Assembly: GCF_030717955.1 (NCBI RefSeq)
Contig: NZ_JAUZVY010000001.1
Coordinates: 186,001-250,000 of the forward strand
Reading direction: 5' to 3'
DNA: 64,000 bases
Origin: Alkalimonas delamerensis
GTDB lineage: Bacteria > Pseudomonadota > Gammaproteobacteria > Enterobacterales > Alteromonadaceae
Below are positions 1-8,220 of the stretch, piece after piece. A program made the translations under genes and the position numbers. The notes beneath the pieces were generated by a model. That model had not been told where the DNA came from, ran no database searches, and saw nothing but the letters and a program-made list of their open reading frames with translations. Numbering within the stretch: the stretch's first letter is position 1; every line of letters starts with the position of its first letter.

Positions 1-36
1 AAACAGGGCTCCTTGTGCCGCTTCAACCCAGTCTAA
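1..36 (+). CDS. Possible 3' end of ftsX (partial, low confidence)
   Basis: Frame 1 reads eleven codons ending in RFNPV and a TAA stop at 34-36. The RFxP ending resembles the C-terminus of the cell-division ABC permease FtsX, which precedes rpoH in the ftsY-ftsE-ftsX-rpoH order of many gammaproteobacteria. The fragment is far too short for firm identification, and frame 2 is also open across this stretch. The call rests mainly on expected gene order. Confidence 0.3.
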   Translation, partial: KQGSLCRFNPV

Positions 37-116
37 AGCAATTTTTTGCCGCCGTATATTACTGATTGCAATCTATAAAGTTCTGTTAGAAAAAATAGTT
101 CTGACAAAGCTGAAAC

Positions 117-122
117 TAAAAT
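117..122 (+). promoter_or_regulatory. Candidate -10 element of the rpoH promoter
   Basis: TAAAAT is one mismatch from the sigma-70 -10 consensus. No convincing -35 lies at the right distance. It touches the left arm of the CIRCE element, so a repressor bound there would cover the start of transcription. Confidence 0.4.
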
Positions 123-148
123 TAGCACTCTCAATCAAAGAGTGCTAA
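122..148 (+). promoter_or_regulatory. CIRCE operator (HrcA-binding inverted repeat) upstream of rpoH
   Basis: The arms TTAGCACTC (122-130) and GAGTGCTAA (140-148) are perfect inverted copies separated by exactly nine bases. This matches the CIRCE consensus at every position. CIRCE is the operator of the heat-shock repressor HrcA, usually found before groESL and dnaK. Here it lies 34 bp before the rpoH ATG, between a candidate -10 and the ribosome binding site. This implies that HrcA, not encoded in this window, represses synthesis of sigma-32. Confidence 0.9.
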
Positions 149-182
149 GATAGCCTTCAACTTGAGATGGATGGAAGCAACC

Positions 183-1034
183 ATGACGAAATCATCTGAA
201 CTTATGACCCTGACCTTAGGCGCCAGCAGCAGCTTTGAAGCCTATACCCAGACGGTGAGTGCTATTCCGATGCTTAGTGCCGAGGAAGAGAAATCACTGG
301 CTGAACGTCTGCATCAGGATGGTGATTTAGAAGCCGCCCGTCAGCTGATTATGTCGCACCTGCGCTTTGTGGTGCATATTGCCCGTAGCTACGCCGGTTA
401 TGGTTTGCCGGTTAGTGATTTGGTGCAGGAAGGCAACATTGGTCTGATGAAAGCCGTCAAGCGTTTTGACCCCACTGTTGGCGTCCGCCTGGTTTCCTTT
501 GCGGTGCACTGGATCAAAGCTGAGATCCATGAGTACGTGTTAAAAAACTGGCGCATTGTGAAAATCGCCACCACCAAGGCGCAGCGCAAGCTCTTTTTTA
601 ACCTGCGGAAATCGAAAAAGCACTTAGGCTGGTTCAGCCAGGATGAAGTCAGCCGTGTGGCTGAGTCGCTAGGGGTGGCTGAGCACGAAGTGCGTGAGAT
701 GGAATCTCGGATGAGCAATTACGACATGCCATTCGATGCGCCGGAAGGCGATGACGACCAGGCCTATACAGCACCGGCCTACTATCTGGAAGACAAAGGG
801 TCGGATTTGGCCAGTCAGGTGCAGGACCAACAGTCGGACGATAGGGCGCACGACCAGTTGCACGCTGCCCTGCGAACGCTGGATGAGCGCAGCCAGGACA
901 TTATTCAGGCCCGTTGGTTGGCACAAAGCAAGATGACATTGCAGGAGCTGGCTGAGCGTTATCAGGTTTCTGCCGAGCGAGTCCGCCAACTGGAAAAAAA
1001 TGCCATGAAAAAGCTGCAAGCTGCCATGAGCTAA
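183..1034 (+). CDS. rpoH: RNA polymerase heat-shock sigma factor sigma-32 (RpoH)
   Basis: This 283-residue sigma-70-family protein directs RNA polymerase to heat-shock promoters. Region 2 is clear (SHLRFVVHIARSY, DLVQEGNIGLMKAVKRFDP). The RpoH-specific box is present as QRKLFFNLRKSKK, and region 4 ends with the helix-turn-helix LAERYQVSAERVRQLEKNAM. Length fits the family (E. coli 284). I chose ATG 183 because GGAAG lies about six bases upstream; an in-frame ATG at 171 and a TTG at 162 are less likely. The gene stands alone behind a CIRCE operator and ends in an intrinsic terminator, so it appears to combine HrcA control with the usual sigma-32 circuitry. Confidence 0.97.
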   Translation: MTKSSELMTLTLGASSSFEAYTQTVSAIPMLSAEEEKSLAERLHQDGDLEAARQLIMSHLRFVVHIARSYAGYGLPVSDLVQEGNIGLMKAVKRFDPTVGVRLVSFAVHWIKAEIHEYVLKNWRIVKIATTKAQRKLFFNLRKSKKHLGWFSQDEVSRVAESLGVAEHEVREMESRMSNYDMPFDAPEGDDDQAYTAPAYYLEDKGSDLASQVQDQQSDDRAHDQLHAALRTLDERSQDIIQARWLAQSKMTLQELAERYQVSAERVRQLEKNAMKKLQAAMS

Positions 1035-1053
1035 GCAGCTCAAGTCTCCACAA

Positions 1054-1079
1054 AACCACCGCATGTCGGTGGTTTTTTT
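1054..1079 (+). terminator. Intrinsic terminator of rpoH, possibly bidirectional
   Basis: The arms AACCACCG (1054-1061) and CGGTGGTT (1067-1074) form an 8-bp stem with a 5-base loop, followed by a T run. On the other strand the stem is followed by only a short T run, so it may also stop the convergent yibQ transcript. Confidence 0.85.
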
Positions 1080-1110
1080 GTTGGGTAAAGGCTTTGTCTG
1101 GGAGCCGTCA

Positions 1111-1884
1111 TTATTCCAGAGCTGCAATGGCGGGCGCTGTGTAGCCAGCGGCAATCACCCGGTGTTCTTGCGGTAAAAAACGGGAAATGGGCACCAGTTC
1201 GACGCCCAGCTCAGGCAGCTCAGCCAGTCGCTGCTGCAAAAAACGGTAGGTTTCCGGGTAGGGGTGAGCAATGGCAATGGCCCGGTCGTGCCGTTTGGCA
1301 ATGCGGATCAGCAAATCAAATTGCTGCTGCAAGGCTTCTTCCCGCACATCATTGTCCAAAAAGACATGCCGGCTTAAGCTGGTGACACCATGTTGCTGCG
1401 CCTGATAGCGGGCGCGGCTGTTGACCGTGGTTAAACTATCGACGAAAAACAGTTGGCGCTGTCTGAGGTATTGCATCAGCCAGCTCATCGGTTGATCCAG
1501 CTCGGTCAAGAGACTGCCCATATGATTATTCACCCCAATGGCATAGGGAATGTCCTGCAACGCCTGGCTAAGCTGGCGGGTAAAGTCTGCCCGGCTCATA
1601 TCCCGGCTCAGGCCGCCGGGGCCCATGTCTTTGTTGTTGCTGGCCTGCATCGGCATGTGCAGCATCACATCTTTGCGCTGACCGTAAGCCAGTTGTGCTG
1701 ATTGTTGGCCGTAGGGTGTAAAAGGCAGCACAGCGATGGTCAGCGGGTAAGGTAGCCGAACCATGTCCAAATCGCTGCGTTGATAGCCAATGTCATCAAT
1801 GATGATGGCAATTTGTGGTTTGGCCACAACCTGAATGCTGCAGCAGAACAAATAGAGGCAGAAGAGTTTGATAAGTACAGGCAC
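1111..1884 (-). CDS. yibQ: Divergent polysaccharide deacetylase family protein (YibQ-like)
   Basis: This is a predicted secreted protein of 257 residues. An N-terminal signal peptide (hydrophobic residues 4-20, then AKPQ) precedes a polysaccharide deacetylase-like fold of the DUF610 type. Family marks include IAIIIDDIGYQ near the mature N-terminus, HMPMQA, GVNNHMGS and IAHPYPET. Family biochemistry is poorly known; a cell-wall role is inferred from its place after envC and gpmI, the same order as in E. coli. No ATG is suitably placed, so a GTG at 1884 is taken as the start. A TATAAT upstream suggests an extra internal promoter. Confidence 0.85.
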   Translation of the reverse strand: MPVLIKLFCLYLFCCSIQVVAKPQIAIIIDDIGYQRSDLDMVRLPYPLTIAVLPFTPYGQQSAQLAYGQRKDVMLHMPMQASNNKDMGPGGLSRDMSRADFTRQLSQALQDIPYAIGVNNHMGSLLTELDQPMSWLMQYLRQRQLFFVDSLTTVNSRARYQAQQHGVTSLSRHVFLDNDVREEALQQQFDLLIRIAKRHDRAIAIAHPYPETYRFLQQRLAELPELGVELVPISRFLPQEHRVIAAGYTAPAIAALE

Positions 1885-1949
1885 GGGTTGCGTTCGTTCT
1901 TATTGTTTGCTGGCCAAAACCTGCTGATTTTAAGCCAATGGATAATTTC

Positions 1950-1955
1950 ATTATA
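1950..1955 (-). promoter_or_regulatory. Candidate -10 element for yibQ
   Basis: A perfect TATAAT occurs on the minus strand in the 130-bp gap between envC and yibQ. The -35 is poor (TTTCAC at 16 bp). The gap is long for this operon, which supports a secondary promoter. Confidence 0.4.
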
Positions 1956-2014
1956 AGACGTTTTTTAACCAGTGAAAGAGTAATTTTGTCATTTAACGGA
2001 ATGGGTTGCTGTTG

Positions 2015-3154
2015 CTAACGACTCTGCAACCAGCTTAGCGGATTGACTGCTTCGCCTTTATCACGGATTTCAAAATACACACCGGGGTTGGCCTGGCCTC
2101 CACTGCGGCCAACCAGAGCAATTTGCTCGCCGGCCATCACCTGTTCGCCTGGTTCTTTCAGCAGATTTTGATTGTGACCGTACAGACTCATAAAGCCCTC
2201 GCCATGATCCAGCACCAAGACCCAGCCATAGCCTTTGAGCCAGTCGGCGTAAATCACCTGGCCGTTGGCAATGGCGTTCACTGGGCCGCCTTCAGTGCCT
2301 TCGATCAAAATGCCCCGTGAACGTAAGCCGCCCTGGCGCAATTCATTGAAACGTTGCAGCAAACGGCCTTGCAGTGGCCATTGCAGCTGACCTTTTAACG
2401 GCGTTAGTCCGGACAATTCGACCTGGCGGGCTTTGGCTTTTAATGCATCAATGGTGGCTTGCAGGCTGCTTTCATTTTCGCGCAGGTAGGCCAACTGCTG
2501 GCCTTGTTCTTCCAGCAGTCGCTGCAAGTCTTGCACGGTACTTTGCTGAGTACTGCGAGCCTGTTGCAGTTCCTGCTGTCGCTGCTCCAGGCTAGCCAAT
2601 TGCTGTTGCAGCTGCTGTTGGCGGTCAGTGAGCTCCAGTTGCACCGCACTTAACCGCTCAGCCGTTTCGCGAATTGATTGCAACTGTGCCACTCGGGCGC
2701 GGTTAAAATAATGATAGTAGGTCAGGACCCGCTCCAGCCGGCCGGCATCCTGTTGGTTCAACAGCAGTTGGGTGTAATCGTGCTGGCCGAGTTGGTAAGC
2801 ACTGCGAAGCTGGGCTGCCAATTGCTGTTGCTGCTCAGCAAAGCGCTGCTCCAGCTGTTGTTGCTCATCCTGCAGCTCAGTTAAACGCCGCTCAGTTTCC
2901 GACAAAGCCTGTTGTTGATGGCGTACTTGTTGACTGGCTTCTGCCAGCGTCCGGTCAGCGCGTTGCAGCTGTTGCTCGGCCCGCTGCAAAGCCTGCCGTT
3001 GTTGCTGGACTTGCTGTTCGGTTTGCCGAATGGTTTTTTGCAATTCTGCCAGCTCTTGCTCCGAGCTAACCCGCGGGTCGGCGCTGACCGATGTCAGCAC
3101 CAGGCAGGCACAGCAAAGGCCCACTAAGGTCAACGTAGAGCGCAGCATTGGCAT
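2015..3154 (-). CDS. envC: Murein hydrolase activator EnvC
   Basis: EnvC is a periplasmic division protein that activates the amidases AmiA and AmiB at the septum. The 379-residue product has a signal peptide (about 1-25), a long glutamine-rich coiled coil (about 30-235) and a C-terminal LytM/M23 domain. The metal ligands of active M23 peptidases are missing: the HxH site reads VYFEIR and the upstream H..D region reads RSRGILIEG. This is the normal inactive state of EnvC, in line with an activator rather than an enzyme. It starts 3 bp after the gpmI stop, so the two genes are probably co-transcribed. Confidence 0.95.
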   Translation of the reverse strand: MPMLRSTLTLVGLCCACLVLTSVSADPRVSSEQELAELQKTIRQTEQQVQQQRQALQRAEQQLQRADRTLAEASQQVRHQQQALSETERRLTELQDEQQQLEQRFAEQQQQLAAQLRSAYQLGQHDYTQLLLNQQDAGRLERVLTYYHYFNRARVAQLQSIRETAERLSAVQLELTDRQQQLQQQLASLEQRQQELQQARSTQQSTVQDLQRLLEEQGQQLAYLRENESSLQATIDALKAKARQVELSGLTPLKGQLQWPLQGRLLQRFNELRQGGLRSRGILIEGTEGGPVNAIANGQVIYADWLKGYGWVLVLDHGEGFMSLYGHNQNLLKEPGEQVMAGEQIALVGRSGGQANPGVYFEIRDKGEAVNPLSWLQSR

Positions 3155-3157
3155 GGG

Positions 3158-4702
3158 TTACTGCAGTTCAAACAAACTGTGTCCGGTCATTTCGGCCGGA
3201 ATATCCAGATCCATCAAACGCAGCATGGTGGGGGCAATATCGCTTAAAATGCCCTTTTTTGCAGCCTTGGCGGGGCGGCCGACGTAAATCAGCGGAACCG
3301 GGCAACTGGTGTGGGCGGTATGGGCCTGACCGGACTCATGGTCGCTCATTTGCTCGGCGTTGCCATGGTCGGCAGTGATTAAGCACTCACCACCGACTTG
3401 CTGCAAGGCCTCGACCACCCGGCCAATGCAGTGATCGACAGCCTCAACCGCTTTGATGGCTGCTGGCAGGATGCCGGTATGGCCCACCATATCACCGTTC
3501 GGGTAGTTGCAGACAATGACATCGTATTGACCGCTGTGAATGGCATCGACCAATTGATTGGTCAGCTCTTCCGAGTTCATTTCTGGCTGCAGATCGTAGG
3601 TCGCCACTTGGGGTGACGGTATCAGAAGACGCGATTCGCCTTCAAATTCCTGTTCACGGCCGCCACTGAAAAAGAAGGTTACATGAGCGTACTTTTCGGT
3701 TTCTGAAATACGCAGCTGAGTCTTGTGGTGTTTTGCGAGCCATTCACCCAGCACGTTATCCAGGCTTTCTGGTGGGAAGGCCACTGGTGCATCCAGTTCT
3801 TTGGCGTACTCGGTCAGCATGGTAAATTGGCTGAGCGCGGGCTGTTGGCCGCGTTCAAAGCCAGCAAAGTCTCGATTGATAAAGGCCTGAGTCAGCTGCC
3901 GCGCCCGGTCGGCACGGAAATTCATAAAAATCAGGCTGTCGCCATCTTGCATCCGAATCACATCGCCTTTTGCATTGGTGATGGCGGTTGGCTTGACGAA
4001 TTCATCGTTTTCATCCCGTTGATAGGCTTGCTGCAAAGCGCTAAGGGCGTCGCAGCTTTGAAAGTTGGCTTGCCCTCGGGTCAGCAGTTGATAGGCTTGT
4101 TCGACCCTATCCCAGCGATTATCCCGATCCATGGCATAGTAGCGTCCAACGATGGAAGCGATCTGGCCTTTGCCATGTTGCTCAAAGTAGTTCTGTACCT
4201 TTTGTAGCGAGGCTTTAGCGCTACGAGGCGGTGTGTCGCGGCCATCTAAAAAGGCATGCAAATACACCTGCTGCGCACCTTGGGCATGCGCCATTTCGAG
4301 CATGGCCAGCAAGTGTTCTTCGTGGCTATGCACACCGCCTGGAGATAGCAGACCCATAACATGCACTGCACCGCCAGCGGTGACGGCTTTGGCTACGGCT
4401 TGTTGCAGCACCGGGTTCTGCTGGAAACTGCCATCGTCGATGGCTTTGGTCACGCGGGTAAAATCCTGATACACCACCCGGCCTGCGCCTAGATTCACAT
4501 GGCCGACCTCAGAGTTGCCCATTTGACCATGTGGTAGGCCGACATCCATGCCGGAACCGGAAATCAAGGTATGCGGGTAGTCTTGCCACAACCGGTCCAT
4601 CACCGGAGTCCGAGCTTGAGCTATGGCATTGGCATCCACTTCTTCACGGTAACCCCAACCATCCAGAATCATCAATACTAACGGTTTTTTTGCCAGGCTC
4701 AT
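3158..4702 (-). CDS. gpmI: 2,3-bisphosphoglycerate-independent phosphoglycerate mutase
   Basis: This enzyme interconverts 3- and 2-phosphoglycerate in glycolysis using two manganese ions and a phosphoserine intermediate. The 514-residue length is standard. The N-terminal metal motif MILDGWG contains Asp14, and the catalytic serine is Ser64 in GNSEVGHVNLGAGR. Further alkaline-phosphatase-superfamily metal sites are HAFLDGRDTPP, NFRADRARQ and ITADHGNAEQM. It leads the gpmI-envC-yibQ leftward operon and is divergent from yibN, the E. coli arrangement. Confidence 0.97.
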   Translation of the reverse strand: MSLAKKPLVLMILDGWGYREEVDANAIAQARTPVMDRLWQDYPHTLISGSGMDVGLPHGQMGNSEVGHVNLGAGRVVYQDFTRVTKAIDDGSFQQNPVLQQAVAKAVTAGGAVHVMGLLSPGGVHSHEEHLLAMLEMAHAQGAQQVYLHAFLDGRDTPPRSAKASLQKVQNYFEQHGKGQIASIVGRYYAMDRDNRWDRVEQAYQLLTRGQANFQSCDALSALQQAYQRDENDEFVKPTAITNAKGDVIRMQDGDSLIFMNFRADRARQLTQAFINRDFAGFERGQQPALSQFTMLTEYAKELDAPVAFPPESLDNVLGEWLAKHHKTQLRISETEKYAHVTFFFSGGREQEFEGESRLLIPSPQVATYDLQPEMNSEELTNQLVDAIHSGQYDVIVCNYPNGDMVGHTGILPAAIKAVEAVDHCIGRVVEALQQVGGECLITADHGNAEQMSDHESGQAHTAHTSCPVPLIYVGRPAKAAKKGILSDIAPTMLRLMDLDIPAEMTGHSLFELQ

Positions 4703-4820
4703 GCTGTTGGTTTCTCCATCGGCTAGTGTCTCAGACTGAAGGCTGTATCTTACCCGTTTTTTCCGCTGACTGCAGCCCTCAAGCGGGGCCGATGGGGCTG
4801 TTTTATCCGTCTAAAGCGGG

Positions 4821-4826
4821 TATACT
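4821..4826 (+). promoter_or_regulatory. Candidate -10 element for yibN-grxC-secB
   Basis: TATACT is one mismatch from consensus and lies 44 bp before the yibN ATG. The matching -35 region (CTGTTT at 17 bp) is weak. Confidence 0.4.
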
Positions 4827-4864
4827 CGTGCTCTTTCTGTTGAGCAAGAGTGCAAGAGAGCGTC

Positions 4865-5296
4865 ATGGAGCAGTGGATAGAGTTTATCGGCAACAACCTT
4901 CTGTTAAGCCTAATCTGGGCAGTGCTGGCTTTTATGCTGGTGTTCGGTATTGTCAGGTCCCGTTTGTCCAGCATCAAGCTGGTCAGCCCAACCGAACTGA
5001 CCATGTTGGTGAATCGTCAGAATGCGGTGGTGGTGGATGTGCGTGCCGATGTCGACTTTGCCAAGGGACATATCACGGGTGCTAAACACATGCCTCTGAA
5101 TGACCTGGTTCAAGGCAAAGCCAAAGGCCTTGAAAAGCTGAAAAGCAACCCCATTATTGTGGTATGTCAGGCCGGCGTCTCTGCACAAAAAGCGGCTGCT
5201 GCCCTGCAAAAGCAAGGTTGTACCAGCGTGAGTGTATTGCAAGGTGGCATGAACAACTGGCAAGGCGCCAGTTTACCCGTTGTACGAAGCAAGTGA
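4865..5296 (+). CDS. yibN: Rhodanese-like domain membrane protein (YibN)
   Basis: A single membrane helix (about residues 8-28) is followed by one rhodanese domain, 143 residues in all. The domain keeps VVDVRADVDFAKGHITGA and an active-site-like cysteine in VCQAGVSAQKAA, so sulfur transfer is chemically possible. ATG 4865 has AAGAGAG just upstream; a GTG at 4850 is the alternative and would resemble the E. coli N-terminus. The gene is followed closely by grxC and secB as in E. coli, and the physiological substrate is unknown. Confidence 0.88.
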   Translation: MEQWIEFIGNNLLLSLIWAVLAFMLVFGIVRSRLSSIKLVSPTELTMLVNRQNAVVVDVRADVDFAKGHITGAKHMPLNDLVQGKAKGLEKLKSNPIIVVCQAGVSAQKAAAALQKQGCTSVSVLQGGMNNWQGASLPVVRSK

Positions 5297-5303
5297 GGAA
5301 TCG

Positions 5304-5558
5304 ATGGCAGACGTTGTTATTTACACCAAGGCGTATTGTCCTTTTTGTGTCCGCGCCATTGCCTTATTAAAAAGCAAGCAGGTGTCGTTTCAGGAAATTC
5401 GAATTGATGTGCAACCTGAATTACGCCCGCAGATGATTGAAAAGTCAGGTGGCCGTACCACGGTGCCGCAGATTTTTATCAATGATCACCCTATTGGCGG
5501 TTGCGATGATCTGGTTGCCCTGGAGGCGGCCGGTAAATTGGATCCGCTGTTAAATTAA
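5304..5558 (+). CDS. grxC: Glutaredoxin 3
   Basis: This is a cytoplasmic glutathione-dependent dithiol oxidoreductase of 84 residues. The dithiol active site is YCPFC near residue 12. The conserved cis-proline segment RTTVPQIFI and the glutathione-binding GGCDDLVALE follow. ATG 5304 is preceded by GTGAGGA; an upstream in-frame start would overlap yibN and add residues not found in glutaredoxins. It starts 7 bp after the yibN stop. Confidence 0.95.
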   Translation: MADVVIYTKAYCPFCVRAIALLKSKQVSFQEIRIDVQPELRPQMIEKSGGRTTVPQIFINDHPIGGCDDLVALEAAGKLDPLLN

Positions 5559-5583
5559 CTTTTATTATTCTTTAGGATTTATC

Positions 5584-6078
5584 ATGGCCGAACAACCAAA
5601 CGGCGTTGCCGCCGACCAGCAAGACCCACAAGGGCTGCAATTTGCTATCCAACGTATCTTCGTGAAAGACATTTCGTTCGAAGCCCCAAATGCCCCAGCA
5701 ATTTTCCGCAAAGAGTGGAAACCAGAAGTGAAACTGGATTTGGATACCCGCAGCGATAAGCTGGAAGACGATGTGTATCAGGTGACTTTGTCGTTGACGG
5801 TGACCACCACTGTGGGTGAGGAAACGGCGTTTTTGTGTGAAGTTCAGCAGGCTGGTATCTTCGGCATTGCCCAATTACCAGAAAATCAACTGGCCCATAT
5901 GCTGGCCTCTTTTTGCCCGAACATTCTGTTCCCGTATGCGCGTGAAGCGGTATCCAACCTGGTAAATCGTGGTACCTTCCCGCAATTGAATCTGGCACCT
6001 GTCAACTTTGATGCTCTTTTTGCTCAGTACCTGCAAAAGCGTCAGGCTGAAGCTGGTGAAGGTGCTGCTGTGAACTAA
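5584..6078 (+). CDS. secB: Protein-export chaperone SecB
   Basis: SecB holds unfolded pre-proteins as a tetramer and delivers them to SecA. The 164-residue product has the family core FVKDISFEAPNAP and LCEVQQAGIFGI, and the C-terminal segment CPNILFPYAREAVSNLV. It lies 25 bp after grxC in the same orientation. In E. coli gpsA follows secB; here a strong terminator closes the operon. Confidence 0.97.
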   Translation: MAEQPNGVAADQQDPQGLQFAIQRIFVKDISFEAPNAPAIFRKEWKPEVKLDLDTRSDKLEDDVYQVTLSLTVTTTVGEETAFLCEVQQAGIFGIAQLPENQLAHMLASFCPNILFPYAREAVSNLVNRGTFPQLNLAPVNFDALFAQYLQKRQAEAGEGAAVN

Positions 6079-6090
6079 GCGGTTTCCATG

Positions 6091-6128
6091 CCATAAAAAA
6101 ACGCGCTTTGCAGCGCGTTTTTTTATGG
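6091..6128 (+). terminator. Strong bidirectional terminator between secB and the GGDEF-EAL gene
   Basis: Arms at 6091-6107 and 6112-6128 form a perfect 17-bp stem with loop TTGC. The GC core ACGCGCT is flanked by an A run on one side and a T run on the other, so it works in both directions. Confidence 0.92.
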
Positions 6129-6135
6129 CTCCAGC

Positions 6136-7977
6136 TTAACCGGTAAGCTGTTGGATGGACCTGGACTCGCGCGCAATGACGGCTGCAAGCTCGGAAGGCA
6201 ATACCGCTTTGCTGAACACATGGCCCTGGATGGTCTCGCACCCCATCACGTGCAGCAAATAGGCCTGCATTTCATTTTCTACCTGGCAGGCGACCACACT
6301 CAGCTGCAAATAGCCCGCTATCCGTATCAAACCTGCCGTCAGGTTACGCTCCAGCTCGGATTGCTCCAACTTTTGCGTCAATAAGCCATCAATTTTGATC
6401 TGGTCTAAGGGATAGTCGCGAAGATGCTGTAAGGCGGATAAGCCACTACCAAAGCGATCCAGCACCAGGAAAAAGCCGGCCTCTTTGGCTGCTTGCATGC
6501 GTTGCAGGCTGAGTTCGGGGTGTTGCTGTAGAATTTGTTGATCCAGCTCCAGTTCGAAATGCTCGGCACTCAGGTTATGCTCTTGCAGCTGCTGCAAGTA
6601 GTGCTGCAAAAAGCCAGGCTGGAAAAAGGTTTGCGGCGCAATGTTCAGCGCCATTCGGCCACGCATTAGTCCGGTTTTTTTCCATTGCTGCATTTGCTCA
6701 CACGCCAGCTTGAGCACCTGCTGATCGAGTCGGATGATCAGATCGGTCTCCTGTGCGACCGGCAAAAATTGAGCGGGCATTAACAAGCCACGTTTAGGAT
6801 GCTGCCAGCGCACCAGAGCTTCAAAGCCAGTGACTCTGTTGCTGCTGATGCTTAACTTAGGTTGAAAACTAAGCCGCAGTTCCTGTTGACTTAACCCTTG
6901 CTGCAGCTCTTGTTCAAGCGCGAAGGACTCACTGGAGCGAGGTAAGGCCGCTTGATTGAATAACTGGATAGGCTGAGCTTTGCTTGTATGGGCGCGCTGC
7001 AACGCATGATCGGCACTGCGAAGCAGTTGATCGTAACTGTGGCCGTCATCCGGATAAAGTGCAATGCCGAAAGCCGGTATCAGTGGGGTATCCTTGGTGG
7101 CTTGCTCCAACAGGGGCAGTACTTGTCGTGCCAAGCGATAGCCTTGTAAATCAAGGCGTGGACTGCCCAAGTAAGCTGGAATCAAAAAGCCAAACTCGTT
7201 ACCACTTAAGCGTGCCATAAAAACGCCATTGGGAAGGTTCGTGCGAATGCTGGTTGCAAGCTCTGCCAGTCGCGGAGCGGACAAGGTGCTGCCATCCAAC
7301 GTATCCAGCTGCAAGATCATGATGGCAAAATTAGGATACTGCTCGGTGGTGGATTGTATTTCTCGCTCCAGATAATCGAGAAATACGGCTCTGTTTGGTA
7401 AGCGAGTGCCGGGATCTTTGGTATTGACCCGGCGAAGTTCCAGTTCATTCAGCTTACGGCTGCTAATGTCAGAAAAAGTTGCTAAAAACAGAGCTGATTT
7501 GTTGTGACTGGCTGGTCGTAGACAGGAAATGACCAAGTCAATGGCAAAGACCTGTTGGTTGGCTTTACGGCTCCAAATATCGCCATGCCAGAATTGACCT
7601 TTGCTGAGTGAACCTTGAATGTCTTTCGCGATGCTTTCCGGCTCTCCCTGACTATTGAACAGTCTAAGCGGTTTACCCTGTACCTGTTCAAGCGAAAAGC
7701 CTGTTAAGCGGGTAAAGGCCTGATTGGCATCCAGTACCTGCAGATCAGCATTGAGTAGGCAGACAGCATCCTGATGTTGATGAATAAAGGTGGTGAGTTG
7801 ATCGGCTTTACTGTTTGCCTGACGTAACTTGGTCCAAAGGGCGATACTAAGTATCAGTAACAGAAAGACAAGGCCAAGAGTAACGGGCAATAGAGTTGGT
7901 GACGCAGGCATAGCGGCGGCAGGTAAGCTAAAGCTAAGCAGGCTTGTGCAAATCATCAAGCGGCCGATCAGCGCCAT
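6136..7977 (-). CDS. Membrane PAS-GGDEF-EAL protein with degenerate catalytic motifs
   Basis: The 613-residue protein has an N-terminal signal-like segment and a membrane helix (about 30-50), a PAS domain (about 60-170), a GGDEF domain and a C-terminal EAL domain. The diguanylate cyclase signature is SGNEF instead of GGDEF. In the EAL domain FEALVRW is kept, but the paired aspartates DDFG read DRFG, and the glutamate of the usual AEGVE loop is a cysteine (ACQVE). Loss of two EAL metal or catalytic positions argues against phosphodiesterase activity; a c-di-GMP receptor or scaffold role is inferred. ATG 7977 has AGGGA upstream; an extension to 8046 is unlikely. Confidence 0.85.
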   Translation of the reverse strand: MALIGRLMICTSLLSFSLPAAAMPASPTLLPVTLGLVFLLLILSIALWTKLRQANSKADQLTTFIHQHQDAVCLLNADLQVLDANQAFTRLTGFSLEQVQGKPLRLFNSQGEPESIAKDIQGSLSKGQFWHGDIWSRKANQQVFAIDLVISCLRPASHNKSALFLATFSDISSRKLNELELRRVNTKDPGTRLPNRAVFLDYLEREIQSTTEQYPNFAIMILQLDTLDGSTLSAPRLAELATSIRTNLPNGVFMARLSGNEFGFLIPAYLGSPRLDLQGYRLARQVLPLLEQATKDTPLIPAFGIALYPDDGHSYDQLLRSADHALQRAHTSKAQPIQLFNQAALPRSSESFALEQELQQGLSQQELRLSFQPKLSISSNRVTGFEALVRWQHPKRGLLMPAQFLPVAQETDLIIRLDQQVLKLACEQMQQWKKTGLMRGRMALNIAPQTFFQPGFLQHYLQQLQEHNLSAEHFELELDQQILQQHPELSLQRMQAAKEAGFFLVLDRFGSGLSALQHLRDYPLDQIKIDGLLTQKLEQSELERNLTAGLIRIAGYLQLSVVACQVENEMQAYLLHVMGCETIQGHVFSKAVLPSELAAVIARESRSIQQLTG

Positions 7978-8220
7978 GGTAACAACATCCCTGTGTTGAC
8001 TATTATCTGAGCTCTTACTATAGCGCTGGCACCGCTGTAAATGCAACTTTTAATCGGATCTTCGCGACAATTTACTTGAAAGGTTTTTTTCTTGCAAACG
8101 AACAGGACGCTAACTGTCGAGACGCTTTACAACAAACAGGCTGGCAAGCTGTTGCCTGTCCTTTTTTCTGGTATATTTCTGTTTGATTCTAGACGCTGCT
8201 TGCTTCGATCATGGGGTTCT

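Noticed and set aside
162..182. rpoH starting at TTG 162 or ATG 171
   Set aside because: ATG 183 has a better-spaced ribosome binding site and fits the family N-terminus.
2015..2400. EnvC as an active M23 endopeptidase
   Set aside because: The metal-binding histidine and aspartate positions are replaced, as in known EnvC activators.
2440..3130. Several open frames on both strands inside envC
   Set aside because: They arise from CAG/CTG-rich glutamine codons in the coiled coil, which keep other frames open; they have no family resemblance or ribosome binding sites.
8092..8220. N-terminal extension of TrmL
   Set aside because: The 43 extra residues are not seen in the family, and MFDIALFEP is the usual start.
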